This document shows, piece by piece, positions 37,485 to 48,465 of a stretch of DNA of 64,000 nucleotides. Source of the stretch: Deinococcus rubellus (lineage in GTDB: Bacteria; Deinococcota; Deinococci; Deinococcales; Deinococcaceae). The notes below the pieces were generated by a model. It saw only the letters and a program-made list of their open reading frames with translations. It was not told the origin of the DNA and ran no database searches. Numbering within the stretch: the stretch's first letter is position 1; each line of letters starts with the position of its first letter. A program made the translations under genes and the position numbers. Location of the stretch: NCBI RefSeq assembly GCF_025244745.1, contig NZ_CP104213.1, positions 62,001-126,000 of the forward strand. Direction: 5' to 3'.

Positions 37485-40400
37485 ATGCTCATTCCCAGCT
37501 CAGTCGGCTCAGCATTCCTAGACATCACCGCCAGCACTGCCAAAGCCCTCACAGCGCTCAAGATTCTGGCGACTGAAGGTCTGGCCATCCTCAAGCCTCT
37601 GGGCATGCCGATTGATGTCAAGGTCAACTCAGCCGCTCTGGCTAAGCTGGAAGGCAGCCTGCCGAAGATTGAGGCTGAGCTGAAGCTGCTCAGCACGCCA
37701 GTCAACCTCCAGATCGCCAGCACGCCACTGGTCAACCTGGAGCGCCTGGCGACCGAGACCAGCGCCACGCTGAAGACGCTGAGCCGTCCCGTTGTGGTGC
37801 CGGTGCAGGCGGCAGGCGTCAGTGCCGTACAAGCCCAGATCGGCGGGCTGTTCACGGGCCTGAGCGCTGAGGCGAAAACCAGCGCTGCGGCCAGCGCCCA
37901 GTGGTGGAGCATGGCTCTGAAAGAGCAGGCAGCTGAAGCGAAGACGACTGCTGCTGTTCAGGGAACTGCTGCCCGTGAAGCGGCCCAGGCGGCCCAGGTG
38001 GCCAGCAGGGAAGCAGCGGCTGCGGCGAAGCTGGCTGCCACGGCACAAGTCCAGGCAGCCCGTGAAGGGGCTACCGCCGCTGAGACCTATGCCCGTGAGC
38101 AGGCCGAGACTGTCACGGCCATGCAGGTCCGCATTCAGGCCGCTGTGCGACTGAGCAGCGAGGAGAGCGCCCTGAGTGCCAAGCGCAGCGCCAGCGCCTT
38201 CGTTCAGGCGGCTGCTGAGGAGAAGGCCGCGCTGGATGCCCAGACCCTGGCGAACAGGCAAGCCCTCGACGGTGTGGCACTGGCCTACCAGCGGGTCCGC
38301 ACTGCCGCCGACAAGGCGTTTGCCCAGGCCAGCGGCTGGACCCAGCAGCGCGACGCGGCCATCCAGTACCAGGCCGGAATGAAGGGCGTCGAGGCGGAGC
38401 TGGACCGGGTCACCCAGCGCGCCGGACTCACCGAGAAGGAACTGACCCGGCTCAGTGCCCTGCAAGCCCGGATTGCCCGTGAGCAAGCCACCTTGGAAGG
38501 GAAAGTCAATACGCTGGGCATCTCGGGCAACCTCCAGAACGCCCTGAAGAGTCTGGGCGGCCTCGCGCCGCTGCTCTCCCTGATTCCCGGTCCGCTGGGC
38601 ATGATCTCGCTCGGCTTCACCACCCTGTCGGGCAGTCTGGGCGCAGCGGGTGGTGCGGCTGAAGGGTTGATGGCCCGCCTCGGCCCGGTCCTGCTGATCG
38701 CCGCGCCGTTGGTCGCCGTAGGGGCGGCAGTGCTGGGCGTCGGCAAGGCAATCGCCGACGGCATTCACAATGCTGCTGACCTGGAGCAGCAGCTCGCCAT
38801 GGTCGGCACCACGGCGCACCTCACCCATGACCAGGTGATGGGCTTCGACCAGGCCATGACGGCGCTGTCCAGCACCCTGCCAATCACCAAAGACCAGCTC
38901 AACGAAATTGCCCTCGGCGCGGCCCGCCTTGGCGTTCACGGCCAGACCGACCTCGTTCAGTTCACGAAGGCCATGGCGCAGATGGCCGTCATCATGCGCG
39001 AGCCGTCCGGTGCCATGACCAACCTGACCGAGACCTCTCAGGAGCTGGTCAAGTTCCTGAGGGCCACGGACACCGATGGCGTGAAGCCGTTCAATCAGCG
39101 GCTGAACGAAACGGTGCGGACGCTGGTGGCCCTCAAGACCTCGGTGGGTTCGACGATCCCCGAGATCCTGAACATGGCGAGTTACTTCGCCTCGTTCGCC
39201 AAGGAAACCCACTTCACGGAAGCGGGGATTCTGGCCATCTCAGCGGCCCTGATCGGCACCGGTGCGAAAGCGCAGGCGGCGGGCCACGCCATCGTCGATC
39301 TCGACCTGCACATGCAGAAAGCCGCAGACGAGGGCGGCAAGGCAGCCGGGAACTGGTCGAAACTGCTGGGCGTCACCGTCAGCAAGTTTGACGACATGGT
39401 TCACCACAGCCCAGAGCAGGCCATCTTGCTGCTCTCCCAGCGCATCGACGGGGCCATCAAGGCGGGCGTGCCGCTGCCGGTGCTGCTCGAAAGCATCGAC
39501 GCCAAGGGCAAGCGTCTGATCCAGACCGTCACCGAGATGGCGGCAGGGCACCGCACGCTCGCGCAGGCCCTGGCCATCGCCATCACCGCCGAAGAGGACA
39601 AAAAGCGTCTCGACGACATGGTCGCCGAGTCCACCAACAACTACAAAGACAAGACCACTGAACTCAAGAACTCGCTGCACGCCGCTTCGCAGGCCATCGG
39701 GATGCAGTTTCTGCCGATGCTGGAACAGGCGGTCAACTGGCTGCACAACAACCGCGAGGCCATCGGCCAGGTCGCGGCAGGCGTGGTGCTGTTCGGGCAG
39801 ACGCTCGTGGGCATCGGGCAAGTCGCCATTGGCTTTGGCGAAACGATTGCCGCGCCGTTTATCGGGCTGGTGGTCACAGTCAGATCGGCAGTCTCGGAAA
39901 CCAAAACGGCGGTCGCCCAAATGGTGGCCGACCTCAAAACCATGCTCGGAGATTTGGGGGACGCCTGGACGAAGTTCCTGCACGGCGACCTCAGCGGCGC
40001 GGCGGCGTCCCTGGCCGTGGCGGGACAGGCTGGAATCAACTCTGTGGGCCACGCTGGCCAGGCGGCGTCCACCGTCGCCATGTCTTATAGCAACACCACC
40101 ATGCCGCTACTCCAAACGGCCAACAACACCATCGGTGCGGGCTTCAGCCGGATCGGCGATAATCTGCCCGGCACCGACGCCTGGAACAAAACGGCCAAGG
40201 AAGCCACGGGCTCATTCAAGCTCCTCAACGATCAAATGACTGCGACCACCAAGGTCGCTGCGACCCAGCTCGATCCGGCCCTGGCAGCCCTGGGCAGCAC
40301 CGCCCAGAAGCTGAGCGATAAGCAGCTCGCGGCCCTGATTGTCCAGGCCCAGAAGCTTCAGGACGCTTTCGACAAGGCCCAACCCGGTACCGTGGCCTAC

Positions 40401-43400
40401 ATTCACGCCAAGGACGCCCTGGACGCCTTTCGGAAGTCGAGTGAGGGTGCAGCCTCCGCGCTGGATTCCCTCGGCTCCAAGCGCGGCAGTCCCATCACTG
40501 TTGCTGACATCAATACCCTGAACGATTACAAGGCCAGCCTCAAGGGCATGACGATGCAGCAGCTGGAGTCCGAGCGGGCCACCCAGACCAGCCTCGGCGA
40601 CAAAGCCAAGCTGCGGGCCGTGCTCACCGCTGAGGCCGAGTTGACCCGCCAGCAGGCCGCTGAGAGCAAGAAACTGGCCACGCAACTCGCCAGCGAGACG
40701 GCCACCCGCACGACCCTGGTGGCGGCCATTCGCCAGCACATCGCGGCATTTCAGCTCCAGGCGGACGCGGGCAAGGTCACGGCGGCAAGTCAACTGGCGT
40801 TTAACCAGCAGATGGACCGCTATCAGGCCCAGCTTCAGAAGCTGCCCAGTGAGTTGCAGGGCGGGACTCAGGCCCTCTTTGACCAGGCCAAGGCCATTTC
40901 CGACAGCACTGCTGGACAGGTCAAGGCCGCCAGTGTCCACCAGACCACTGGCATAGAGCTGATCAAGTTGCGCGACGCCCTGAAGGGTGCCACCGTCGAG
41001 ACCCTGAAGCTGAAATTGGCAGATGCCGAGGCCAGCATGGACCGGGGCCGCTCCACACTCATCCACCAGTTGCTGAACAAGGCCCTGGCCGATCAAGCTG
41101 CCGCGAGCAAAAAAGCGGCCGCAGAGGCCAAAAAACAGGCTGACGAGGCCAAGCGCCAGGGTGAGACCGCCGAGCACCTCAACACCCAGATCACTGATCT
41201 GAACGCCAAATTCCAGCTCCAGACCGAGCAGCACAAGGTCACCGAACAGAGCGCGCTGCACTTTGAGCAGGCACTGGGCAAGCTGCGCGACAAGGTAAAC
41301 GATTTGCCGCCCGCCCTCCAGGGCAGTCTCAAGAGTCTGCTCGATCAGGGTGACGCGCTCCAGAAAACCGGCAAGGCCGCTGCCGATACCGCTGTCCAGC
41401 AGGCGGCCTACGCCGTCCGCCTCAAGGCCCTGAAACAAGAAGTGGACGGGTTGACCCTCTCTGAGCTGGTGGGCTACCGCGCCAGATTGGTCAGCAACGG
41501 GGCGGATCAAACCAAGCTCGACCTGCTCGACAAACAGATCGCCAAACTCCAGCAGGCCCATGACGCCGGAGAGGCGCTGCTGGGCCAGAGCCAGGCGACC
41601 ACCCAGCAGGCCAGCACTGACAGCACCATCAACACCTACGCCGAGAAAAAGCAGGAGGCCGGTCAAAACCTGGCCCAACTCCTCCAGATCGAGAAGGACT
41701 ACGGCTCCCAGGTGCTGGCCGTCAAAAACGCCCAGGCGCGCAAGGAAGCCGACGCCCAGAGCCTGAAAACTGCTGCCGAATTTGATAAGGCCATCCTGGC
41801 GGCCAGTCGAGACACCGAACTTCAAACCCAGCTCCGCGCCCAGAAAGTGTTTGCCCTGGCGGCCATCGAGACCGGCTACAGCAACACCCAGCAGGCCAAC
41901 ACCACCGCCCAGAATCAGGCCCTCCAATCGGCCCAGCGCAGCTTCGACAGCGCCGTGCTGACCCAGGACTGGGCACACCGCAAACTCCTGCTTCAGGACG
42001 CCGTGCAAGGGGCGGCAGACAGCTTTGCCCAGGCCGAAAACGACCAGAAAGATCAACTCGCCGTTGCCGACCTCACGGTCCAGCAAAAACTCGACATCCT
42101 GACCGCCTCCGGCCCCAAGCTGGCCCAGGCCAAGCGCGACCAGGTGCTGGCCCAGCGTCAGGCTGAGATCGACAGCGAAAACGCCAGTTTTGCCGACGCC
42201 ACAATGGCGGCCACCGATCAGGGCCTGAGCCTGGAGAAGGTCAAGGCCGACCATCTGACCCGCCTGACCGATATTGACCATCAGTACGGCGACGGCCTGA
42301 AAAAAGACGGCGCGGTGCTGGCGACCTACCTGCTGACCCAACAAAAAGACCTGGCCTCGGCCCAGACGGCGGTCACGAAGGCCGCCGCCGCCCAGCAAAA
42401 AATTGATGACGAGGCGGTGGCTGCTGGTAAAAAGCAGGCGGCCCAGGCAGCCGACACGCTCGTTAAGGCCCTGGCGACCCAGGACCGGGCCAGCCGCAGA
42501 CTCCAGTTACAGGAAGCCCTCAAGAGCGCCCAGGACGCCACAGCGGTCCAAGAAAACGCCCAGCGCGACGAACTCACCGCCGATGATCTGACCGCTCAGG
42601 GCAAGCTGGCCATCATCGAGAAATACAAGCCCCTGCTGGCCGCCGCCAAGGTCAGCGAAATCAACGCCTCCCGCGCCGCCGAGCTGGACGCCGAAAAGGC
42701 CACCTACGCCGATGAAAAACAGGCCGCTACCGAACAGGGCCTGAGTCTGGAAATCGTCGAAAAAGACCACGCGGCGCGCCTCTCGGCCATCTCCCGCGAG
42801 TACGGCGACGGGCAAAAGCTCCAGGGCAAGGCCCTCTCCGATTACCTCGCCCAGCTCCGCAAGGATGAGTTGGCAGCCCAGACCCAGGCGGTCAAACAGA
42901 CCGCTGCCGACCTCAAGCAGCAGAGCGCCGATAACAAGCAGGCCGTTGAAACCATCATCCAGGACGCCCTGGCCGGACTCTCGACCCTGGATGGCCAGCA
43001 GCGCCAGACCCTGCGCCAGACCTTCATGGGCCTGCGTGACACCTACGCCCTGATCGGCCCTGCCGGAGAAGCAGCCGTTCAGCAGCTCGACAAGGCCATT
43101 ACGCAAGTCGATCAGCTCGGCGACAAGGTGCGGGCTGCGGCCGCGAAGCTGATCGCCGATCCAGCGAAGGTGACGGGTGAGTTGCATACCGGCCTGGCCA
43201 AGATCGGGACGCCGGATGGAGCCGGGGAAGCCCGTGACCAGGCCGTGGCGACGTTTGCCACGCTGCGGAAGACCTACTCGGACGGCATCGACGAGATCAC
43301 GCTGAAGCTCAAGGAATTCGAGGGCCACCCGCTCACGCTCGACGAGGTGAAGACGAAAGCGGGCCTGGAGGCCACGGTGACGCTTTTCACCGGCTTTCTG

Positions 43401-45257
43401 GCCCAGATCGACGGCAAGGCGACGGCCGCTGGGAACAAGGCCGCTGCGGCCTTTACCGACGCCGCCTCGGACGCCGAGCAAAGTGCCAATCTCGAACTCT
43501 CCAAGAGCCAGAAGGCCGCTGGGCTGATCACCGACGCGGGCTACCAGCAGGCCCTCCAGAGCTACGCGACCTACATGCACTCGCGTCTGACCCGCTTCCA
43601 GGTGGGTACGAAGGAATACTCACAGGCCCAGATCGAGGCGTTCAAGGCCGATCAGGCGGCCATTCAAAACAACCAGAGCAAGCTCGACGCGCAGGCGACG
43701 GCGGCGCTGGCGAAAGCCAAACAACTCGCGGCCAGCATCACCAAAAATGGCGGCGACGGCACCTCCGTCTACGAGGCGGGACTCAAGGTGGGACTGGCCT
43801 ACTGGCAGGGGCGGCTCAAGGCCCTGACCGGCACGGACGAGCAGACCCAGGCCGAAAAAGCGGCCATCCAAAGCACCATCGACCAGCTCGGGCAAGAGAT
43901 CGAGGGCCTGGTTCACGACTCACCCTTGACGCGGGCGCTTGATGAGGCCTCTAAGCTCCTGGGCAGTCTGAATCTGGTGGCTGACCTGAGCAACCTCGGC
44001 CCCAGCATTGCGGCGGTTCAGGCCCAGATACAGGTCGATAAGCAGCTCGGCGACGCCTCTCTGTCGGCCATCCAAGCGCACGAGAGCCTGGTAAGCACCT
44101 TGCTGTCTTCAAAGACCACGGATCAGGTCGGGACGGTCATCCTTGGCAGCTTGGATAGCCTGAGTGCCTACTTCAAGGCCGGAGGCGGCAGCAAAGGCAT
44201 TCTGGCGGGGGCCTCGGCCTTCGTGGGCGCTCTGGGCGACGTGTTTAAGACCGGCGACGAGAACGTCGATAGGGTCACGACAGCGTTCGTACAGGGCGTC
44301 CAGGGCGTGATCGGGGCACTCGCGAAAGGTGACTGGGTCGGCGCGGCCATCGCCGCTGTGGCCACCGTGGTCAGCACCATTCTGAACATTATCCAGGGCG
44401 CGGCGAGGTCTCTTGCCAAATCCAAGCAGGACATTGAAAACGCCACCAAGGACATCAAGTTCTTCGACCTCGGCAAGTACGCCGTCACCGAGACGTACAG
44501 AGGCGGCTTCCTGGGCCTCCAGAAGCTCAGCCGCAGCATCATTGACCAGACGGCCATCGACATTGCCAAATCACTCGGTGACGCCATCTATCAGGGCATC
44601 AGCACCGGGATGCTCGACGGGATCAAGGCTGGAAAGATGAGTTTCGCCGATCTCGGCATCGACCTGAAGAAGACCCTCGGGACTCAGATCCTGCAAGGGC
44701 TGATCGACGGCTTTCTGAAGGGTGCCGTGATGCAGGCCGCGCTCCAACCGTTCCTCGACGCCTACATCACGGCCATGAAGGCCGGGGACGCCAAGGGGCT
44801 GGCCGCCGCTGCCGAGGGGATTCAGAACGCTGCCGTGAAGGCCAACGCACAGCTTCAGGCCTTTTACCAGAACGTCCTGGTGCCCACAGCGACAAGTCTG
44901 GGCGTGTTCGGTACCAGCGGAACGGCACCTGTGGCCACACCTGCACCCGCTCCCGGTTCCAATCTCCAGCCGATCAGCAGCACAGCCGTTGCGGCGCTGC
45001 CCAGCGCCCAGTCGCAACTGGGGATCAACCCGGCCACAGCAGCCGGGGTGAGCGTAACCACCGCCAGCCTCGATCAGCTCAACAGCACCCTGCTGACGGT
45101 GGGACCGCAGATCGCGGGCGGCGGCAGCGACATCCGCAGCGGCGGCGCGGCCAACTTGCAGGCGGCGGCGATGAATGTCGCGGCGGCCAACCAGATCGGG
45201 CGGCTGCTCAGCCAGGCCAGTGGGCCGAACTGGGCCAACAGCAACCGGCAGTCATGA
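37485..45257 (+). CDS. Tail tape measure protein
   Basis: About 2,590 residues. The start is a GTG/ATG pair right after CGGAGG; spacing is short, so the start may lie slightly downstream. A hydrophobic region near residues 350-430 ('LLIAAPLVAVGAAVLGVGKA') could enter the host membrane. The long middle is coiled coil with two kinds of internal repeat (about 1010-1330 and 1480-1830). A second hydrophobic zone lies near 2210-2300. The protein fixes tail length; at the usual 0.15 nm per residue the tail would be near 0.39 micrometres, which is inference. The frame is fully intact. Confidence 0.93.
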   Translation: MLIPSSVGSAFLDITASTAKALTALKILATEGLAILKPLGMPIDVKVNSAALAKLEGSLPKIEAELKLLSTPVNLQIASTPLVNLERLATETSATLKTLSRPVVVPVQAAGVSAVQAQIGGLFTGLSAEAKTSAAASAQWWSMALKEQAAEAKTTAAVQGTAAREAAQAAQVASREAAAAAKLAATAQVQAAREGATAAETYAREQAETVTAMQVRIQAAVRLSSEESALSAKRSASAFVQAAAEEKAALDAQTLANRQALDGVALAYQRVRTAADKAFAQASGWTQQRDAAIQYQAGMKGVEAELDRVTQRAGLTEKELTRLSALQARIAREQATLEGKVNTLGISGNLQNALKSLGGLAPLLSLIPGPLGMISLGFTTLSGSLGAAGGAAEGLMARLGPVLLIAAPLVAVGAAVLGVGKAIADGIHNAADLEQQLAMVGTTAHLTHDQVMGFDQAMTALSSTLPITKDQLNEIALGAARLGVHGQTDLVQFTKAMAQMAVIMREPSGAMTNLTETSQELVKFLRATDTDGVKPFNQRLNETVRTLVALKTSVGSTIPEILNMASYFASFAKETHFTEAGILAISAALIGTGAKAQAAGHAIVDLDLHMQKAADEGGKAAGNWSKLLGVTVSKFDDMVHHSPEQAILLLSQRIDGAIKAGVPLPVLLESIDAKGKRLIQTVTEMAAGHRTLAQALAIAITAEEDKKRLDDMVAESTNNYKDKTTELKNSLHAASQAIGMQFLPMLEQAVNWLHNNREAIGQVAAGVVLFGQTLVGIGQVAIGFGETIAAPFIGLVVTVRSAVSETKTAVAQMVADLKTMLGDLGDAWTKFLHGDLSGAAASLAVAGQAGINSVGHAGQAASTVAMSYSNTTMPLLQTANNTIGAGFSRIGDNLPGTDAWNKTAKEATGSFKLLNDQMTATTKVAATQLDPALAALGSTAQKLSDKQLAALIVQAQKLQDAFDKAQPGTVAYIHAKDALDAFRKSSEGAASALDSLGSKRGSPITVADINTLNDYKASLKGMTMQQLESERATQTSLGDKAKLRAVLTAEAELTRQQAAESKKLATQLASETATRTTLVAAIRQHIAAFQLQADAGKVTAASQLAFNQQMDRYQAQLQKLPSELQGGTQALFDQAKAISDSTAGQVKAASVHQTTGIELIKLRDALKGATVETLKLKLADAEASMDRGRSTLIHQLLNKALADQAAASKKAAAEAKKQADEAKRQGETAEHLNTQITDLNAKFQLQTEQHKVTEQSALHFEQALGKLRDKVNDLPPALQGSLKSLLDQGDALQKTGKAAADTAVQQAAYAVRLKALKQEVDGLTLSELVGYRARLVSNGADQTKLDLLDKQIAKLQQAHDAGEALLGQSQATTQQASTDSTINTYAEKKQEAGQNLAQLLQIEKDYGSQVLAVKNAQARKEADAQSLKTAAEFDKAILAASRDTELQTQLRAQKVFALAAIETGYSNTQQANTTAQNQALQSAQRSFDSAVLTQDWAHRKLLLQDAVQGAADSFAQAENDQKDQLAVADLTVQQKLDILTASGPKLAQAKRDQVLAQRQAEIDSENASFADATMAATDQGLSLEKVKADHLTRLTDIDHQYGDGLKKDGAVLATYLLTQQKDLASAQTAVTKAAAAQQKIDDEAVAAGKKQAAQAADTLVKALATQDRASRRLQLQEALKSAQDATAVQENAQRDELTADDLTAQGKLAIIEKYKPLLAAAKVSEINASRAAELDAEKATYADEKQAATEQGLSLEIVEKDHAARLSAISREYGDGQKLQGKALSDYLAQLRKDELAAQTQAVKQTAADLKQQSADNKQAVETIIQDALAGLSTLDGQQRQTLRQTFMGLRDTYALIGPAGEAAVQQLDKAITQVDQLGDKVRAAAAKLIADPAKVTGELHTGLAKIGTPDGAGEARDQAVATFATLRKTYSDGIDEITLKLKEFEGHPLTLDEVKTKAGLEATVTLFTGFLAQIDGKATAAGNKAAAAFTDAASDAEQSANLELSKSQKAAGLITDAGYQQALQSYATYMHSRLTRFQVGTKEYSQAQIEAFKADQAAIQNNQSKLDAQATAALAKAKQLAASITKNGGDGTSVYEAGLKVGLAYWQGRLKALTGTDEQTQAEKAAIQSTIDQLGQEIEGLVHDSPLTRALDEASKLLGSLNLVADLSNLGPSIAAVQAQIQVDKQLGDASLSAIQAHESLVSTLLSSKTTDQVGTVILGSLDSLSAYFKAGGGSKGILAGASAFVGALGDVFKTGDENVDRVTTAFVQGVQGVIGALAKGDWVGAAIAAVATVVSTILNIIQGAARSLAKSKQDIENATKDIKFFDLGKYAVTETYRGGFLGLQKLSRSIIDQTAIDIAKSLGDAIYQGISTGMLDGIKAGKMSFADLGIDLKKTLGTQILQGLIDGFLKGAVMQAALQPFLDAYITAMKAGDAKGLAAAAEGIQNAAVKANAQLQAFYQNVLVPTATSLGVFGTSGTAPVATPAPAPGSNLQPISSTAVAALPSAQSQLGINPATAAGVSVTTASLDQLNSTLLTVGPQIAGGGSDIRSGGAANLQAAAMNVAAANQIGRLLSQASGPNWANSNRQS

Positions 45258-45269
45258 GGAGGTGAACGT

Positions 45270-46754
45270 ATGGCACGAACAGTGAACGCAACAGGAACAG
45301 GCTTACAACTCTGGAAGATCAGCAGGCTTTACGTCGAGCTTTACTCCACCTGGCCGAGCGCCGCGCCGTCCGAGGTCTGGACGTCCGAGGTCATCAGCTA
45401 CCGCCTGCCCAGATCTCGCCTGGGCGGCTGCCTGGAAGGCGAATTGCAGGTCGTCACCATGCCCAGCAGGTTGCCCGCCGGGTTCGCATCCAGCGCCCTG
45501 CCCGGCCAACCTGTTCGCTGCACCTTCGGCGGCATGGACAGGCTGGTGAGGGTGATCGCGGTCTTGCCCAGCGGCGATGAGATCATCATCTACACCGGGG
45601 CACTTGGCGTACCAAAGGCCTCAGGGCCGCGCCAGTGGCAGATTCCGCTGATCGCGCCGGACTCTCTTCGGATGCAGGAGTTCGTCAGTGGCAGCGGCGT
45701 TCCGACGCCAGCAGGCATTGCGCCGCTGTCAGCGACAAGCCGGATCTATGGAAGCTGGTCAGCGGCCAGTTCAACGCCGCTCACGACCTTCGAAACATGG
45801 TGGAAATCGGCGCTTCAGAACGATCCGATGGCCGAATACTGCGTCGGGCCGGATCTGGTGTTCGCGGCCGGATCGCCCACCTACACGACGCCCACCGTTT
45901 ACACCGTGGACAGCCGGGCGTATAGCCTTCAGAGTGCCGGGCGCAACGTGACGCCCTATCTGACCAAGATCCGGCGCTGGGCGCAGGGGGTGGGGAGCTA
46001 TAACCCAGCGGCAGTGGACAGCAACCGCACAGCTGCCATACCCCTGTTCGCCCCTACGCGCACGGCTGCCGTGAGCGGCAGCGTGAGCAGTAGCGTGACC
46101 ACGCTCTCTGCTGCCCTGAGCGGTGGTGGTGGCGGCGATATTAGCGCCCCCCTGGGCGGAGAGGGCGGCGTGACGCTCATCTTCTCTGTGCCTGACGTGA
46201 CGCCTGGGCGCGTCCAGGACACGAGTGTGATTGCCAACATCAGCATTGGGAGCGTGACGGGCGATGTGAAGGTTTACTTGCACGCCCAGGGCATCGCACG
46301 GGTAGGCGGGTTCGTCGAACTCTACGAGAACCAGTACCTTGCCGTGCCTGGCAATTTCAAAATCCAGGTGAAATTGAATGCGGCAGATGTTGGCCTCATG
46401 TCTTCGATTTATTTCATTACGAACTTGAAAGCGTTGAACAGCAGCTCGTCGGCCAGCGGCTCATCTGCTCCCGGTGGTGGCTCAATCCGGTATGACGTGG
46501 ACAGCTACAGCGTCAGCTACGGACAGAACCCGGTGGGACTGGACGTGCCGCCGGTCACTGCCGAGGCGTGGAACTTCAGCTTGCCGGGGATTCATGCCGG
46601 GCCACTGCTGGCCACAGGACTGCCGGGCGGGGTCAACCAGTACGCCAGCACGGTCATCAATGCTTCTCAGGCGGGTATCTGGACAGACGTTCAGTGCGGC
46701 CCACTGCCGTACAGCAGCTCGCCAGTGGACGCCAATGGACGGTGGACCGGATGA
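45270..46754 (+). CDS. Distal tail protein
   Basis: 494 residues; GAGGAGGTG before the ATG. Beta-rich throughout with Gly/Ser-rich loops ('LSGGGGGDISAPLGGEGGV'). It directly follows the tape measure gene, where distal tail and baseplate hub genes lie. A jelly-roll-like middle part ('VKVYLHAQGIARVGGFVELY') could bind carbohydrate. Family not recognised; role from order. Confidence 0.6.
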   Translation: MARTVNATGTGLQLWKISRLYVELYSTWPSAAPSEVWTSEVISYRLPRSRLGGCLEGELQVVTMPSRLPAGFASSALPGQPVRCTFGGMDRLVRVIAVLPSGDEIIIYTGALGVPKASGPRQWQIPLIAPDSLRMQEFVSGSGVPTPAGIAPLSATSRIYGSWSAASSTPLTTFETWWKSALQNDPMAEYCVGPDLVFAAGSPTYTTPTVYTVDSRAYSLQSAGRNVTPYLTKIRRWAQGVGSYNPAAVDSNRTAAIPLFAPTRTAAVSGSVSSSVTTLSAALSGGGGGDISAPLGGEGGVTLIFSVPDVTPGRVQDTSVIANISIGSVTGDVKVYLHAQGIARVGGFVELYENQYLAVPGNFKIQVKLNAADVGLMSSIYFITNLKALNSSSSASGSSAPGGGSIRYDVDSYSVSYGQNPVGLDVPPVTAEAWNFSLPGIHAGPLLATGLPGGVNQYASTVINASQAGIWTDVQCGPLPYSSSPVDANGRWTG

Positions 46755-47164
46755 GCGATGAACGCTACTGGCTGACGACACCAACAGGCCGCCGCCCGCT
46801 GCCCCGGACGTTGGCGCCTGACAGCCTTGCCCCCACAGCCCGCACGCGCACGCTGGTGCGGGCCTACGGCTACCTGGATGTGCTCGACCTCTCGGATGGC
46901 CTGCCGGACCCGGTACCGATCATTCTCAAGGGATTGGTCCATGCTGCCAGTGAGGCCGAGTTGAGCAGGCGGCTGGACCAGATGGCAGCGGACGCCCGGA
47001 GCGCCACACTGCTGGACCGGGAGCACCGCAACCCCACAGCGCTGATCGGCGGCTCGCTGGTGGCCAGCGCCTACAAGAGCAACACCCGGTTTGCGCTGGT
47101 GACCCTGACGCTGACCCCGGCGAAAGTCCCCGACCCGGCTTCCCTCTCGCCGGATTTCTTCTAG
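46751..47164 (+). CDS. Small tail-tip protein
   Basis: 137 residues; ATGA overlap with the previous stop. '[20 protein letters not shown]' and '[20 protein letters not shown]' give a mixed alpha/beta domain. No family recognised; likely part of the baseplate. Confidence 0.55.
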   Translation: MSDERYWLTTPTGRRPLPRTLAPDSLAPTARTRTLVRAYGYLDVLDLSDGLPDPVPIILKGLVHAASEAELSRRLDQMAADARSATLLDREHRNPTALIGGSLVASAYKSNTRFALVTLTLTPAKVPDPASLSPDFF

Positions 47165-48465
47165 GAGCCACATGGCAAAATTACTGACGGTCAGCGCGAC
47201 GGTGCTGATGCCGGAAGGCGCGACGGGCGGCACGGTGGAGATCATCTATCCCACCGCCTACAGGGTGGCCGCGCAGCTCGCGGGCGGCATGTTCACCGGC
47301 AAGGTCGGCGCTGCTGACGCAACAACGGGCTTCTCGCCCCTGCTGAGCAATGCTGGCGGGCCACTCAAGGCGTTCGGCGGCGTGCCGGGCGACCTCCTGC
47401 CGCCACTGGTGACAGTGAAAGTCAATTTCACGGGTGGCCCGACTTTGAGCGCCCTGCCGCTGATCTACAAGGGGCATCCGCATGAAGTCGGCGCGGCGGG
47501 GTCGGGGAACTGGGATCTGAGCGCCGTCGGGGACAACGGGGACGGCGATGTGATCACCACCCAGCAGACCCGGCAGAATATCGACGATGCCCTGGGCAGC
47601 TTGACCGCCAAGCTCGCCCAGGCGGACGCCGACCACGTCTTGAGTGGGCAATTGCTCACTCAGTTCCAGACCCTTGACGTTTCCGGCGCGCTCACTGCCG
47701 CAGCGGCCAAGCCGGATGCCCTGGCCGCTGCGAATGCCAAGCCGGACGCTTTGATCGCGGCGGCGGCAAAGACTGACGCCCTGGCTGCTGCGGCCGCCAA
47801 ACCGGACGCGCTGGCGGCGGCAGCAGCAAAACCGAATGCCTTGGCCGCTACGGCGGCAAAACCGGATGCTCTGGCGGCCGCTGCCCTGTTGCCGACGCTT
47901 GCAGCGGGACAGGGCCAGCTCGCCAGTGCGTTGTCTGCCGCTGCGGCAATGACAACAGGTCCAGCAGGCCCACAGGGACAGGCGGGTCCGACTGGCGCTG
48001 GCGTGGCTGGGCCAGTCGGACCACAAGGACCAGCAGGTCCACCAGGAGCCACCGGGCCAACGGGCGCTGGCGTGGCCGGGCCACAGGGACCACAAGGAAC
48101 GACTGGCGTAGTCGGACCCGCCGGTCCCGCCGGACCACAAGGGGCGACGGGTCCGGCAGGTCCAACTGGCGCAACCGGCTCGGCAGGCGCAGACGGCGCG
48201 AGCGCAGGTGATCACCGTTTCAAGTACATGGCGAACAACTCGTCAAGCCAGAGCGTTACGAGTGGCTCGATTGTCGCGCTGCTCATCCCTAACTCAATGG
48301 AACTATGGGACACTGACGACTTCCACAACACCAGCAACTCACGCATCACGATCCCGGCTGGGCTGGGTGGCCTCTACGTTTTCAGCTTAAGCAGTCCTGC
48401 CCTCACGAACGTGACGTGGAGACTGAGAAAGAACGGCTCGACTGACCTCTATACGGGGGCGCTAA

